Source: Desulfuromonas versatilis (GTDB lineage Bacteria; Desulfobacterota; Desulfuromonadia; Desulfuromonadales; NIT-T3). From it: a DNA stretch of 64,000 nt. Of this stretch, positions 52,109 to 61,304 are shown one piece after another (within the stretch, counting starts at the first letter, position 1; each line of letters opens with the position of its first letter). The notes below the pieces were generated by a model. That model was not told the origin of the DNA and searched no databases. It saw nothing but the letters and a program-made list of their open reading frames with translations. Position numbers and translations under genes: made by a program. The stretch is taken from contig NZ_AP024355.1 in NCBI RefSeq assembly GCF_019704135.1, positions 186,001-250,000 of the forward strand, given 5' to 3'.

Positions 52109-54436
52109 TCAAATCAGCCGGCCGATGGTTTCCAGCAGGTTGCTCTGGTCGAAGTCGCCCTTCACGATATAGGCGTTGGCCCCGACCTCGATGCCCCGCT
52201 CCTTGTCATCCCGGCTTTCCAGCGAGGTGACCAGCACCACCGGCGTTTCGGCAAGTTTCTTATCGCTCCGGATCTTGGCGGTGAGGTCAAAGCCGTTCAT
52301 CCGCGGCATGTCGACGTCGGAGACGACCAGGTCGAAACTTTCGCTTTTGGCCCTGGTGAAGCCGTCGGCGCCGTCCACCGCGGTTTCCACCTGGTAGCCA
52401 GCGGCCTCGAGGATGTTTTTCAAAAGCATCCGGGAGGTGATGGAGTCTTCCACGACCAGAACCGAGAGGCGCTCCCTGCCTCGTTGGTCATCTTCAACGG
52501 CGCCTCGGGGCGCAGAGGGGCGGGCCTGGACCGCCGAGCGCAGCAGATCCGGTATGTTGAGCACCGGCACGACCTTGCCGCTCCCCAGGAACGTCGCACC
52601 GGCGACGTTCCGCACCCGTTGCAGCTGCGGCCCCAGGTTCTTTATCAGGATTTCCTGATCGCCGAGGACCTCGTCGACCTGAAACGCGATGCTGATGCCG
52701 GCCGAACCCAGCACCACCACCTGCCTTCGCCCCTCCGTCGCCGGTTCCCTGGTCCGGGCAGCCAGGCCCAGGACCTCGCCGAGATGGACCAGGGAATATG
52801 CCTGGCCGCCGATCTGGACGGAGTCCATGTTTTCAATGGTCTTGATCCGCTGGCTGGTCACCCGCAGGACATTTTCGACGTTGCCGGCCGGCACCACCAG
52901 CAGCTGGTCGCCGACGCGGACCACCACCCCCCGGAACCCGGCGAGACTGGTGGGCAGCAGCAGGCGAAAACGGGTCCCCGCGCCCGGGTTGGATTCTACG
53001 GTGACGCTTCCGCCCAGCTTTTCCACTTTCTCCCGGACGATGGCCAGGCCCAGACCCCGCCCGGACAGGTCGGTGATGATGGAACTGGTGGAAACCCCCG
53101 ATTCGAAGATGCAGGCAAGGATTCTCTGCTCGGAATAGGCTGCACCGTTTCGCGTGCTCAAGGCGCCCTCGCGCAGAGCCGTCTCTTTCACCTTTTCCAG
53201 GTCGATGCCGGCGCCGTCGTCGGAGACGAGGATTTCCACCTTCCCCTCCTCCCGGCGGGCGATATGCAGGGCCAGGGTTCCGCTTCGTGGTTTGCCCTTG
53301 ACCCGTCGCGTCTCGGGGGGTTCGATGCCATGGTCCACGGCATTGCGGACCAGGTGGATAAGGGGGTCCTTGATTCCATCCAGGATCCGCCGGTCGATCT
53401 CGACCTGATCTCCGGAGATTTTCAGTTCCATTTCCTTGCCCTGGGCTCTGGCGAGGTCCCTGACCAACTTGGGGAGGGGTTCCAGCAGCAGGGAAAAGGG
53501 GACCAGCAGAGACTTCTTCACCTGCTCCGCCAGGGCATCGACCCTGTTGCCGAGAGAGCGGCTCTCCTGTTCGGAGGCCTTTGCCAGGGTTTTCAGAGAG
53601 TTTTCCAGGCCGTTGACGAAGGCTCGGTTCTCCTGCAGATACTCCAGCAGTCTGCCCAGTTTCTTCCGTTCGGCCCCCTCCTGCTGCGGGCTCGCCTGGC
53701 GGTCGAGGATGCGCCGAAAAAAGCTCAGCTCGGGCCGGATCCGGTCCCAATCCTTCTGCCAGGCGGCAAACTGTTCCAGGATCCCCTTCAGCTGGTCGGT
53801 CCGCTGTCGGGAAGCAAGCTTTTCGGAGAGAAAATCCTCGGTTTGCACCAGGATTGCCTTGAGCCTGGCCGCGGGAACCTTGACCAGTTCGGCCACCTCC
53901 TCCTGGGGCAAGGTGGTTGGCTGGGAAGGGCGGGGCTCTGCCGGGGAAGCCGGGATGGCCTCGATATCAGCCGCCGGGAAAAAGGGCGCCGAAGGGTGCT
54001 CCCCCACAAAGCTTGAGGTACCGGCCGGCGCGGTATTTTTAAGAACCAGCGCCAGCTGCTCCTGCATGGGGGCAACCTGGCTCGCCCATGCCTTTGCCTC
54101 ACCCGATGCCGGCAGCAGTTTCCCCAGCAGGTCGGCGGACTGATGGAGCAGGTCGCAGAGGGCTTCGGTCAACTCGAGCTGCTCGCGTTTCATGGCGGCG
54201 AAGACGCTCTCGACGGACTGACAGAGGGCCTCGATCTCGCGCATCTCCACCGCACGCGCCGCCCCTTTCAGGCTGTGCACTTCGCGGAAAACGACCTCGA
54301 GAGCCGATTTGCGATCCTCCGCAGGGGCCTTTTCCAGTTCAACCAGGCCCGAACAAAGAGTCTGGACATGATCTTTCGCTTCGCCGCGGAACGTCTCCAG
54401 AAGTCGCAGCCGAAAAGCCTCGTCCTTGGTCCCCAT
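52109..54436 (-). CDS. cheA: CheA-REC hybrid chemosensory kinase (WspE-like)
   Basis: The 775-residue kinase has an Hpt domain (VHSLKGAARA, phospho-His near residue 54), a Pro-rich linker, a dimerisation region, a CheA-type ATPase (LVRNAVDHGIE, DDGAGIDL, GRGLGLAIV), a CheW-like domain (about 505-635) and a C-terminal REC (Asp in VVSDVDMPRMNG). CheA fused to REC is characteristic of Wsp and other alternative-function chemosensory systems rather than flagellar ones. The fused REC may serve as phosphate sink. Confidence 0.93.
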   Translation of the reverse strand: MGTKDEAFRLRLLETFRGEAKDHVQTLCSGLVELEKAPAEDRKSALEVVFREVHSLKGAARAVEMREIEALCQSVESVFAAMKREQLELTEALCDLLHQSADLLGKLLPASGEAKAWASQVAPMQEQLALVLKNTAPAGTSSFVGEHPSAPFFPAADIEAIPASPAEPRPSQPTTLPQEEVAELVKVPAARLKAILVQTEDFLSEKLASRQRTDQLKGILEQFAAWQKDWDRIRPELSFFRRILDRQASPQQEGAERKKLGRLLEYLQENRAFVNGLENSLKTLAKASEQESRSLGNRVDALAEQVKKSLLVPFSLLLEPLPKLVRDLARAQGKEMELKISGDQVEIDRRILDGIKDPLIHLVRNAVDHGIEPPETRRVKGKPRSGTLALHIARREEGKVEILVSDDGAGIDLEKVKETALREGALSTRNGAAYSEQRILACIFESGVSTSSIITDLSGRGLGLAIVREKVEKLGGSVTVESNPGAGTRFRLLLPTSLAGFRGVVVRVGDQLLVVPAGNVENVLRVTSQRIKTIENMDSVQIGGQAYSLVHLGEVLGLAARTREPATEGRRQVVVLGSAGISIAFQVDEVLGDQEILIKNLGPQLQRVRNVAGATFLGSGKVVPVLNIPDLLRSAVQARPSAPRGAVEDDQRGRERLSVLVVEDSITSRMLLKNILEAAGYQVETAVDGADGFTRAKSESFDLVVSDVDMPRMNGFDLTAKIRSDKKLAETPVVLVTSLESRDDKERGIEVGANAYIVKGDFDQSNLLETIGRLI

Positions 54437-54485
54437 AACGCATCCTCAATACAGGTTCAGTCAGGAACTCCCCGCTGCCGGAGGC

Positions 54486-56237
54486 TCAGACCCTGAACTG
54501 TTCCACCAGTCCCTTCATCTTCTGCCCCAGCTCGTGCAGCCCCTTCACCACGGTTTCGGTCTGCTTGGTGCTCGAGACGTTCTGCAGACTCGCCTCCTTG
54601 ATGTTGCCCATGGCCAGGGCCACCTGGTCCATGCCGACCAGCTGCTCGTCGCTCGATTTGGCGATCTGCAGCGCCGCCTGGGTGACCCGGCCCGAGGAGA
54701 TCACCGCCTTCTGCATGGCCTCGCCGGCCTGGCGGGTCTGGCGCACCCCGGCTTCGACCGACTTGGCCCCCTGTTCGGTGGCCAGCACCGCGGTGCCGGT
54801 GGCCTTCTGGATGTCCTTCAGGATCGAGCGTACCTGGTTGGTGGCCTGCTTGGACTGCTCGGCGAGGTACTTGACCTCCTGGGCCACCACCGCGAACCCC
54901 TTGCCCTGTTCGCCGGCCTTGGCCGCCTCGATGGAGGCGTTGACCGCCAGCAGGTTGGACTGCTCGGCCAGGTCGTTGACCGTGGCGATGATCTCGCCGA
55001 TGGCCTGGCTCTGCTCGCTGAGGCTGAGAATGGCCTCGGAGACGTAGGCCATTTTCTCCTGGGCCTGGTGGATGCCCTCGACGGCTTCATCCATCCATTG
55101 CTTGCCCTCCTCCAGCAACTGGGCCGAGGCCTGGGATTCGCCGGAGACGAGCTTGGCCTTCTGGCTGCTCAGCTGGGCGGTCTGCTTGACCTCCTGGACC
55201 GTGGTGGTGGTCTGGGTCACCGCCGCCGAGGTCTCGGCGGCGCCGGCGGAGACCTGGGAGGCCGCGGCCATGATTTCGCTGGCGGAGGAGGCCAGCACGT
55301 TGATCCCCTCGTGGATCTCGCCGGTGATCTTGCGCAGCCCCTGCACCATGGAGGCGAAGGCGTGCCCCAGGGAATCCTTGTCCGACTGGGGGCTGACGGT
55401 CATGGTCAGGTCCCCGGAGGAGATCCGTTCGGCCGTCTCCGCCATCTGCCGTAATGACCGCAACATGCGGGCAAAGGCCTTTTCCAGGTCGCCCACCTCG
55501 TCGCGCCTGGGGGTCGGGTTTGCCGCTTCGGTCAATTCGCCCGCGGCGACCCGCTCGGCGAGCTCGACCACGGATTTCAGAGGCCTGGCGATAATCCGGG
55601 TGAGGGAAAAGACCAGAACCAGGCCGGTCAGGCCGGCCAGGATTCCCATGGCGAGAAAGACCCGGGTGGCGCCTCGCACATGCTGCTTGGAGCGGGCCAA
55701 GGCCAGCTTGGCCATATCGTTGGCCACCACCCCCATTTCGGAGAGCATCTGCTCGATTTTCAGGTAGCGGGCCTCCTGAAACTCCCAGGCGATCCTCTGG
55801 GCCTCCGATGTCTGCCCGTCGGAAAGAAGGTCCCTTATCTGCTGGCGGGATTGACGGTATTCCGCGAGAATCGCGCCGATATTGTCCGATCGTTCCCTGA
55901 GCTCCTGGTGCCCCTGGATAAACCCCAGGGACTGTTGCCAATGGCCGTCGAATTCCTCGGCATTCCCCTCGACATCCTGCCAGAATTGCCTAAGCTGCGC
56001 TCGGTCCGAGGTCTGCAGCATCTGCAGGATGCGGATCCAGTTGTGATTCAAATGCGCGCGCATTTCGGCGAGGTTCATGGCGAAGCGAAGCTCCCCCTCG
56101 ACCAGCGCGTGCTTGGCTTTATCCATCTGCACGATCGTCCGCTGGGCACTCAGGGTCAGGCCGAGGAGAAACAGGACCATCAGCCCGAAGCCGAGCAGAA
56201 GTTTGAAGCGGGTGGGTAGATCAACGAACCATTTCAC
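54486..56237 (-). CDS. Methyl-accepting chemoreceptor (4HB type)
   Basis: The 583-residue receptor has membrane helices at about 12-32 and 192-212, a four-helix-bundle periplasmic domain between them, HAMP with DEVGDLEKAFARML, a second HAMP-like stretch (RISSGDLTMTVS), and a signalling domain with the conserved hairpin tip IATVNDLAEQSNLLAVNASI. No CheR-tethering pentapeptide is at the C-terminus (ends EQFRV). In its operon it should be the input of the CheA-REC kinase; the ligand is unknown. Confidence 0.94.
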   Translation of the reverse strand: MKWFVDLPTRFKLLLGFGLMVLFLLGLTLSAQRTIVQMDKAKHALVEGELRFAMNLAEMRAHLNHNWIRILQMLQTSDRAQLRQFWQDVEGNAEEFDGHWQQSLGFIQGHQELRERSDNIGAILAEYRQSRQQIRDLLSDGQTSEAQRIAWEFQEARYLKIEQMLSEMGVVANDMAKLALARSKQHVRGATRVFLAMGILAGLTGLVLVFSLTRIIARPLKSVVELAERVAAGELTEAANPTPRRDEVGDLEKAFARMLRSLRQMAETAERISSGDLTMTVSPQSDKDSLGHAFASMVQGLRKITGEIHEGINVLASSASEIMAAASQVSAGAAETSAAVTQTTTTVQEVKQTAQLSSQKAKLVSGESQASAQLLEEGKQWMDEAVEGIHQAQEKMAYVSEAILSLSEQSQAIGEIIATVNDLAEQSNLLAVNASIEAAKAGEQGKGFAVVAQEVKYLAEQSKQATNQVRSILKDIQKATGTAVLATEQGAKSVEAGVRQTRQAGEAMQKAVISSGRVTQAALQIAKSSDEQLVGMDQVALAMGNIKEASLQNVSSTKQTETVVKGLHELGQKMKGLVEQFRV

Positions 56238-56288
56238 GGCATATGCTCCCTTGGGACAGAAAAAAGACTCCGACGGGCCTCAGGGGGG

Positions 56289-56831
56289 TCATCCCTGATG
56301 ATTGACCACCACCGAGCGGTCCGCCAGCAGCTTGGCGGCATCCAGCACCACCAGGTTCCCCCCGGCGATGCCCTTGAGGTATTCGAGGCGGATGCCGGTC
56401 AGGGTCGGCAGGGGCGGCTGCAGCTCGCCGGCGGGGATCTTGCGCACCCCGACGATGACGTCGGCCAGGATCCCGAACTCCATCCCCGCCGACTGCAGGA
56501 TGATGACCTTGTTGAGGTCGGTCAGCCCCTTTTCCGGTAGATCGAAGAATTTCTTCACGTCAACCACCGACACGATGCGTCCCCGCACATTGATGATGCC
56601 GAGCACGAATTCAGGGGTGCTGGGAATCGGCGTCAGATCCTTGAGCGGGTAGACTTCGGTCACGTAGGCCGATTCGACGCCGTAGACCTCGTGGGCCAGG
56701 TGAAATTCCAGCAGTTCGATGGTCTCCAGGGACTCCTGGTCGCCCGTATCTTCGGCAAGGGCACGGGCGCGAGCCCTGAGCAGGGCCCGTCTGGTTTCTC
56801 TTGCCCACTCCGCGTTGCCTTCAGGTGCCAT
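56289..56831 (-). CDS. cheW: CheW-like coupling protein (second)
   Basis: The 180-residue protein has an extra charged N-terminal helix (residues 1-38) before a complete CheW domain (ELLEFHLAHEVYGVESAYVTE, VLGIINVRGRIVSVVDVKKF). It would couple the receptor to CheA. Its start overlaps the end of the cheR gene by 11 nt. Wsp systems likewise have two CheW proteins. Confidence 0.92.
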   Translation of the reverse strand: MAPEGNAEWARETRRALLRARARALAEDTGDQESLETIELLEFHLAHEVYGVESAYVTEVYPLKDLTPIPSTPEFVLGIINVRGRIVSVVDVKKFFDLPEKGLTDLNKVIILQSAGMEFGILADVIVGVRKIPAGELQPPLPTLTGIRLEYLKGIAGGNLVVLDAAKLLADRSVVVNHQG

Positions 56832-58350
56832 ATGCGTCTCCCTTGGCCATGAGGTTTACCGTTTCCAGCAGTCTTCCAGCCGTCAGCCCGTCGGCTCCCG
56901 GCAGGGGTTCGGTCGCCGGTTTGGCCTGCAGCAGGCTGCGGGCATTCTCCAGGTGCTTTCGAGCCCGGGTACGTCTTCCCAGCTTTTCCCACAGGTGCGC
57001 CAGGGTGAAGTGGGCCAGGACGAAATCCCGGTCCAGGTACAGGGCCCTCTCCAGCGCCGCGGCGGCCTGCTCCGGCTGCCCCTGTTCCAGCAGGATCGTC
57101 CCCTGCAGGTAGTGAAACTCCGCCTGTAGCCTGTCCAGGGCCAGCAGCTTCTCGCACCAGTCGGCAGCCTCGGCAAGGCGCCCCTGGTTGGCGCGAATGC
57201 GCGACAGCAGCGCCATCGCCGCCGGTTTCCGGGGCTCACCCAACAGCGAATGGGCCAGCTGCGCCGCCTGCTCGTAGCAGCCCTGCCGCAAGAGCTCCGC
57301 CGCCTTTTCCAGGGAGTCCCGCTCCCCGCCGGGCGACGGCGAGCCGGGAGGTTCACCGGTTTTGAACAACGACCCTTCGGCAGCCGGTGGACCTTTCTTG
57401 CTGATGTCGGCCGCGGTCACGGACCGGCGCGGCGTCCGGGGCGGGCAGGGTTTCGCTGTCGGGGGAGCTGCCTCCCCGGGCGATGATCCGGAAGGGGCGT
57501 GGGGCTCCTTCCTGTAGAAAAAGGCCTCGGGGAAGCTGACGCAATTGAACCGTTCGCCGAGAACCTTGAAGGTCTCGCAGGCGCTGACGATCAGCCAGCC
57601 GCCATCCACCAGAGAGCGGTGGAAGTTTTCCACGATCCTGCGCAACTGCTCGGGATGGAAGTACATCAGCACGTTGCGGCACAGGATCAAGTCCATGGCA
57701 TTGGTGTTGTTGAGCAGGGAGGGATAGGTGTCCTCCGCCAGGTTCAGCGGAAAAAACCGCACCATGTCCCGGATTTTCTGTACGACCTGCAGGCGACCTC
57801 CCTCGGCGGGCTGCAGGTAGCCCTGCTCCAGCCAGGGGTGGTTGCCGCGCAGCGACCAGCGGGTATAGACCCCCTCGCGCGCCTTTTTCAGAGAGGCCGG
57901 GTTGATGTCCGTGGCCAGGATGGTGATATCCCAGCCGTTCCCGCCACCAAGACACTGATCCAGAAGCATGGCCAGGGAATAGGCCTCTTCGCCGGTGGAG
58001 CAGCCGGCGCTCCAGAGACGCAGCCGCTTCTCCTGCCCCTGCCGGGAGGCGGCGAGGGGGGAGATGATTTGGGTCCGGATGAGGTCGAAGACCTGCGGAT
58101 CGCGAAAGAAATAGGTTTCGCCAATGGTCAAAACCCTGGCAAGAACCTCCGTCTCCCTGCGGCTCCAGGGGCCCCCGGCCGCCAGATGCTCCAGGCAGGC
58201 GGCCGGGGAGGAGAACTGCAACTCCTGGGCGGCCGCCTCGACTCCCCGGGAAAGGTCCCGCCAGCGCTCAGGGGGAAAGTGCAGCCCGAGCCGCCTGGAC
58301 ACTTGGGCGCTGAGAGCGTCCATCCTGGCATCGGCGAAATCCCTGTTCAC
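56821..58350 (-). CDS. cheR: CheR methyltransferase with C-terminal TPR (WspC-like)
   Basis: The 509-residue protein has an N-terminal CheR helical domain, the SAM-binding methyltransferase domain (IGETYFFRDPQ, WSAGCSTGEEAYSLAM, ILATDINPASLKKAR, DLILCRNVLMYF) and, after a Pro-rich linker (about 290-340), tetratricopeptide-like helices (LLRQGCYEQAAQLAHSLLGE and following). CheR-TPR fusion is a WspC trait. Since the receptor lacks a tether pentapeptide, the TPR part may provide docking. It overlaps both neighbours by a few bases. Confidence 0.93.
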   Translation of the reverse strand: MNRDFADARMDALSAQVSRRLGLHFPPERWRDLSRGVEAAAQELQFSSPAACLEHLAAGGPWSRRETEVLARVLTIGETYFFRDPQVFDLIRTQIISPLAASRQGQEKRLRLWSAGCSTGEEAYSLAMLLDQCLGGGNGWDITILATDINPASLKKAREGVYTRWSLRGNHPWLEQGYLQPAEGGRLQVVQKIRDMVRFFPLNLAEDTYPSLLNNTNAMDLILCRNVLMYFHPEQLRRIVENFHRSLVDGGWLIVSACETFKVLGERFNCVSFPEAFFYRKEPHAPSGSSPGEAAPPTAKPCPPRTPRRSVTAADISKKGPPAAEGSLFKTGEPPGSPSPGGERDSLEKAAELLRQGCYEQAAQLAHSLLGEPRKPAAMALLSRIRANQGRLAEAADWCEKLLALDRLQAEFHYLQGTILLEQGQPEQAAAALERALYLDRDFVLAHFTLAHLWEKLGRRTRARKHLENARSLLQAKPATEPLPGADGLTAGRLLETVNLMAKGDAYGT

Positions 58351-58826
58351 CGATCTTGGGCCTCGGAAGAAGTCAGGGCCAGGTCGAGGGCCAGTTCTTC
58401 CTCGATGGACAGGAACGTATCCAGGTCGTGGATCAGCAGCGGCCCGTCTGTTAGTTTGACAACCCCCTGCAGGTGTTTGATTCCTGGGACGATATCGCCG
58501 GGAATGGTCACCGCCTGCCGCGATTCGTCAAGCACCAGGGTGTCGGTTACCTGATCAACGAGCAGGGCGACTGTTCTTCTGGCGGTGCGGGCGATGAGCA
58601 GGTGATCGCTCGGCTCGACCTCCTTGGGCGGAAGCGAAAAGAGGCTCCGGATATCGAGTACCGGGAGGAGCTTTCCCCGTGTATTGACCAGGCCAAGGAC
58701 AATTTTTGGCACTTTGGGAAGGGGCGTCACCTCCACGGCACGATAAACTCTCTCGACTGCAGGCAGCGGCAGGGCGCAGCTGATCCCATTCAGCGAGAAA
58801 ATTACCAGTTGATCCGAAGTTTTCAT
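58347..58826 (-). CDS. cheW: CheW-like coupling protein (first)
   Basis: The 159-residue single CheW domain (QLVIFSLNGISCALPLPAVER, VLGLVNTRGKLLPVLDIRSLF) opens the chemosensory operon. Its stop overlaps the cheR start (ATGA), indicating translational coupling. It has a weak AAGG about 10 nt before the ATG. Confidence 0.92.
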   Translation of the reverse strand: MKTSDQLVIFSLNGISCALPLPAVERVYRAVEVTPLPKVPKIVLGLVNTRGKLLPVLDIRSLFSLPPKEVEPSDHLLIARTARRTVALLVDQVTDTLVLDESRQAVTIPGDIVPGIKHLQGVVKLTDGPLLIHDLDTFLSIEEELALDLALTSSEAQDR

Positions 58827-58906
58827 TAAAAAATCGCCTTCAATAGGAGACGCTTATGCATTAAATGGCCAGTGTCCGTGCCTTGGTTGTCCGGAACTGA
58901 GTGCTA

Positions 58907-58934
58907 ATGATATGTAATTATTGAATATTGACAA
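58907..58934 (-). promoter_or_regulatory. Putative sigma70 promoter for the chemosensory operon
   Basis: On the minus strand TTGTCA is followed after 16 nt by TATCAT, leaving a leader of about 75 nt. It may drive the block from cheW onwards, up to the riboswitch-controlled part. Confidence 0.55.
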
Positions 58935-59207
58935 GGAGTGCTTAAAGTTTTCCAAAGGATTGCCGTGAGTAAATGAGTAAGCAAACATTAGGCCAAGCTG
59001 GGGCTGGTGGTGCGGCGGGGAAAGAAAAAACCAGGGAGATCGGGGGCGCGGGGAGCGCCGGTCGAGGAGCGGGGATGAGGGCGTTTATACTGCGCGGGGA
59101 ATTTCTTTGGGCCCGTGATTTGCCCGGGTTGGACGAGTTAGTCCACGGTCATTTGGCGTTTCGCCACCGCCCGGGCTGCCGGATTGAGGGGAGGGGATTC
59201 CGGAAGT
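58935..59207. other. Spacer without a supported gene
   Basis: This stretch lies between the cheW promoter and the end of the REC-PAS kinase. A short plus-strand frame from 58974 has low-complexity Gly/Ala/Arg content and overlaps the kinase gene, so it is not called. A GGAC/GTCC mini-hairpin near 59132 is the only structure noticed. Confidence 0.5.
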
Positions 59208-60707
59208 CTATTCGTTGACTGCCTTGACTGAGGGTTCCCGCGGGAATTCCACCCAGAAGGTGGCGCCTCCGCCGGGGGTCTGCTCGGCCCAGGCCCTGCC
59301 GCCGAATTTTCGGGCGATTTTGGCCACGATGGCCAGGCCCAGGCCGGTCCCCGAAGTGCCCGCGGAATCCCCACAGCGGTAAAACTGATCAAAAACTTTT
59401 TCGAGGTCGCTCTCGGGGATGCCGGGGCCTCGATCCCGCACGAAATACCGCAGGCTCTGCTCGCCGGATTCGCAGCCGACCTCGATCAGCGAAGAGTACC
59501 TGCCAGCGTAGTTGACGGCGTTGCCGATCAAATTGGAAAAGACCTGGTGCAGGAAGGACTCGGGAACGAACACCGCCGGCAGCGGGGCGATGGCAACCGT
59601 GGTCCCCGCAGCCTTGATCGCCTCGGACAGGTCCTTGACCGTGTCGCGTACCACCAGGCCCGTATCCACCGCCTCCCTGGGGGCGTCGATCCGGTCGAGC
59701 TTGGAAAGCGTCAGCAGGTCTTCCATGATCCTGGTCATCCGGCGCCCCTGGGCGGCAATGGTTTCCAGGATCTGCAGGGCCGATTCGTCGAGGCTGCCAC
59801 TGTATTCCTGGCGCAGAAAATCCGCATACCCGATGATCGGGGTCAAGGGCAGCCGCAGGTCGTGGGATACCGTGGAGACGAAAGTGTCGAGCTCGCGGTA
59901 GGCCTCCTGGAGCTTGGCTTCGGCCTGTTTGTGCTCGTCGATGTTCATGACCATGGCCACACAGTAGGCCAGGTCTCCGTCCTCCCTGTAAACCCCGGCC
60001 ACCGTGGCGCGCCCCCAGAGGACGGTGCCGTCCTTGCAGAGATAGCGTTTCTCGCAGTCGAAGTGGTTCAATTTGCCGCTGCGCAGCTCCTCGTACAGAC
60101 GCCGCGACCCCTCGCGGTCATCGGGGTGAGTGACCTCCAGCACGTGCTTTTCCAGGCATTCGGCTTCGCTGTAGCCCGAGAGCCTGCAGAAGGCGGGATT
60201 GACCTGGAGCACCCGGCCCTGGTTGCTGACGATGGCCATCCCCGCTGGGGCAAATTCGAAAACCGACCGGAAGCGCTGTTCGCTCTCTTTCAGGGCATGT
60301 TCGGCTCGCCGGCGTTCGGCGATGTTGCGCCATTCGCGCAGGGCCCTTTCCACAATCCGGGGCATATCGGCCAGGGTTGCGGCGGATTTGACCACGTATT
60401 CGAGTGCCCCCGCCTTGATCGCCTCGACGGCTACGGCTTCATCCCCCTGACCGGTCATGATCAGCACCGGCAGGGTGAATGAGCCGGAAACCTCGGCAAG
60501 CAGGTCGGTTCCCCTGCCATCCGGCAGTTCGAGATCGACGATGGCCAGCTCCGGCGCGCTCTGTCCAAGGATCGCGCGGGCCTCGCCCAGGGTCTGCGCA
60601 TGGTGCAGCTGCAAATCGGGGAAGCGGGATAGAAGGGCCCGTCGGAGCAGTTCGGCATGAATCCGTTCGTCTTCGACCAGAAGGATGCTGCGGGGATCAT
60701 TGGCCAT
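59208..60707 (-). CDS. REC-PAS histidine kinase
   Basis: The 499-residue protein has an N-terminal REC domain (LVEDERIHAE, Asp in AIVDLELPDGRG), a PAS domain with PAC (about 145-265), HisKA with TVSHDLRLPLTPIIGYADF, and HATPase (NLIGNAVNYAG, DRGPGIPESD, GTGLGLAIV). It resembles the relay kinases at 7.7 and 40 kb. GGGAG stands 6 nt before the ATG. Its 381-nt distance from cheW and its own promoter suggest separate transcription. Confidence 0.92.
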   Translation of the reverse strand: MANDPRSILLVEDERIHAELLRRALLSRFPDLQLHHAQTLGEARAILGQSAPELAIVDLELPDGRGTDLLAEVSGSFTLPVLIMTGQGDEAVAVEAIKAGALEYVVKSAATLADMPRIVERALREWRNIAERRRAEHALKESEQRFRSVFEFAPAGMAIVSNQGRVLQVNPAFCRLSGYSEAECLEKHVLEVTHPDDREGSRRLYEELRSGKLNHFDCEKRYLCKDGTVLWGRATVAGVYREDGDLAYCVAMVMNIDEHKQAEAKLQEAYRELDTFVSTVSHDLRLPLTPIIGYADFLRQEYSGSLDESALQILETIAAQGRRMTRIMEDLLTLSKLDRIDAPREAVDTGLVVRDTVKDLSEAIKAAGTTVAIAPLPAVFVPESFLHQVFSNLIGNAVNYAGRYSSLIEVGCESGEQSLRYFVRDRGPGIPESDLEKVFDQFYRCGDSAGTSGTGLGLAIVAKIARKFGGRAWAEQTPGGGATFWVEFPREPSVKAVNE

Positions 60708-60757
60708 GCCTTGCTCCCGGAAAAACAGAGGAATCCGTCAGGGGAAAATCAAGTTAA

Positions 60758-60786
60758 ATAATCCCAATTTTATTAATGGAAGTCAA
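60758..60786 (-). promoter_or_regulatory. Putative sigma70 promoter for the REC-PAS kinase
   Basis: TTGACT, 17 nt, GATTAT on the minus strand, about 50 nt upstream of the ATG, within an AT-rich patch. Confidence 0.55.
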
Positions 60787-60883
60787 GGCCGTTGCTCAAG
60801 TATGTGGGCCGTTGTATCGCACCGGCCAGGAGCAGGGATAGAGGTGTGCCGGTTACTTTTTCCTGAAATGCGGGTCCGGGCTC

Positions 60884-60912
60884 TTGACAGCACCAGGCAA
60901 ATCCTGTAAAAA
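60884..60912 (+). promoter_or_regulatory. Putative sigma70 promoter for tRNA-Ser(GGA)
   Basis: TTGACA, 17 nt, TAAAAA, about 100 nt before the tRNA. The -10 region lies inside the left arm of the inverted repeat 60901-60981. Confidence 0.55.
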
Positions 60913-60981
60913 CTGCCACGCCTGTCTCGCTGGACGGCCCTGGTGCCCGCACACCAGGGGGCAGAAATTCCTTTACAGGAT
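60901..60981 (+). promoter_or_regulatory. Nested inverted repeat overlapping the tRNA-Ser(GGA) promoter
   Basis: ATCCTGTAAA and TTTACAGGAT are a perfect 10-bp inverted repeat 61 nt apart. Inside lie CTGCC/GGCAG and CCCTGGTG/CACCAGGG, giving a long nested hairpin. It could be an operator, a leader structure or the remnant of a repeat. Confidence 0.5.
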
Positions 60982-61011
60982 ACCTGCCCTGATGTATCCT
61001 GCCCAATCTGC

Positions 61012-61099
<88 letters not shown>

Positions 61100-61110
61100 G
61101 TCAAAAACCG

Positions 61111-61271
61111 TAGAATCTCCCGGAGGGATTCGAAGCGGAGCGAGCGCAGCCAGTGGCTGAAAAGCGGCCCCGGACGGGCCGCGTCAGCGAGCGCAGGGGA
61201 GCCGACGCCGGAACCGGCGTGAAGCCGGTGACAGAGTGGCGAATCCCTCCCTCTCCGCCAGTCAAAAACCG
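61111..61271. repeat. tRNA-Ser-linked structured element, full copy 2
   Basis: GGAGGGATTCGAA (61122-61134) is complementary to the tRNA T-arm. The body has hairpins CAGCCagtGGCTG, GCGGCCCcggacGGGCCGC and ACCGGCgtgaaGCCGGT around the same conserved linkers as at 33571-33732. It ends with a second copy of the tRNA 3' end plus GTCAAAAACCG, the flank of this tRNA; the 32-nt direct copies (61079-61110, 61240-61271) are 161 nt apart. All three hairpins differ from copy 1 by paired changes. Confidence 0.8.
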
Positions 61272-61304
61272 ACGATTCAAGCCACCGGCAGCCATTGCCG
61301 ACAG

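Noticed and set aside
58974-59218. Small plus-strand gene between cheW and the REC-PAS kinase
   Set aside because: AAAGGA upstream is suggestive, but the product is low-complexity and overlaps the kinase 3' end on the other strand.
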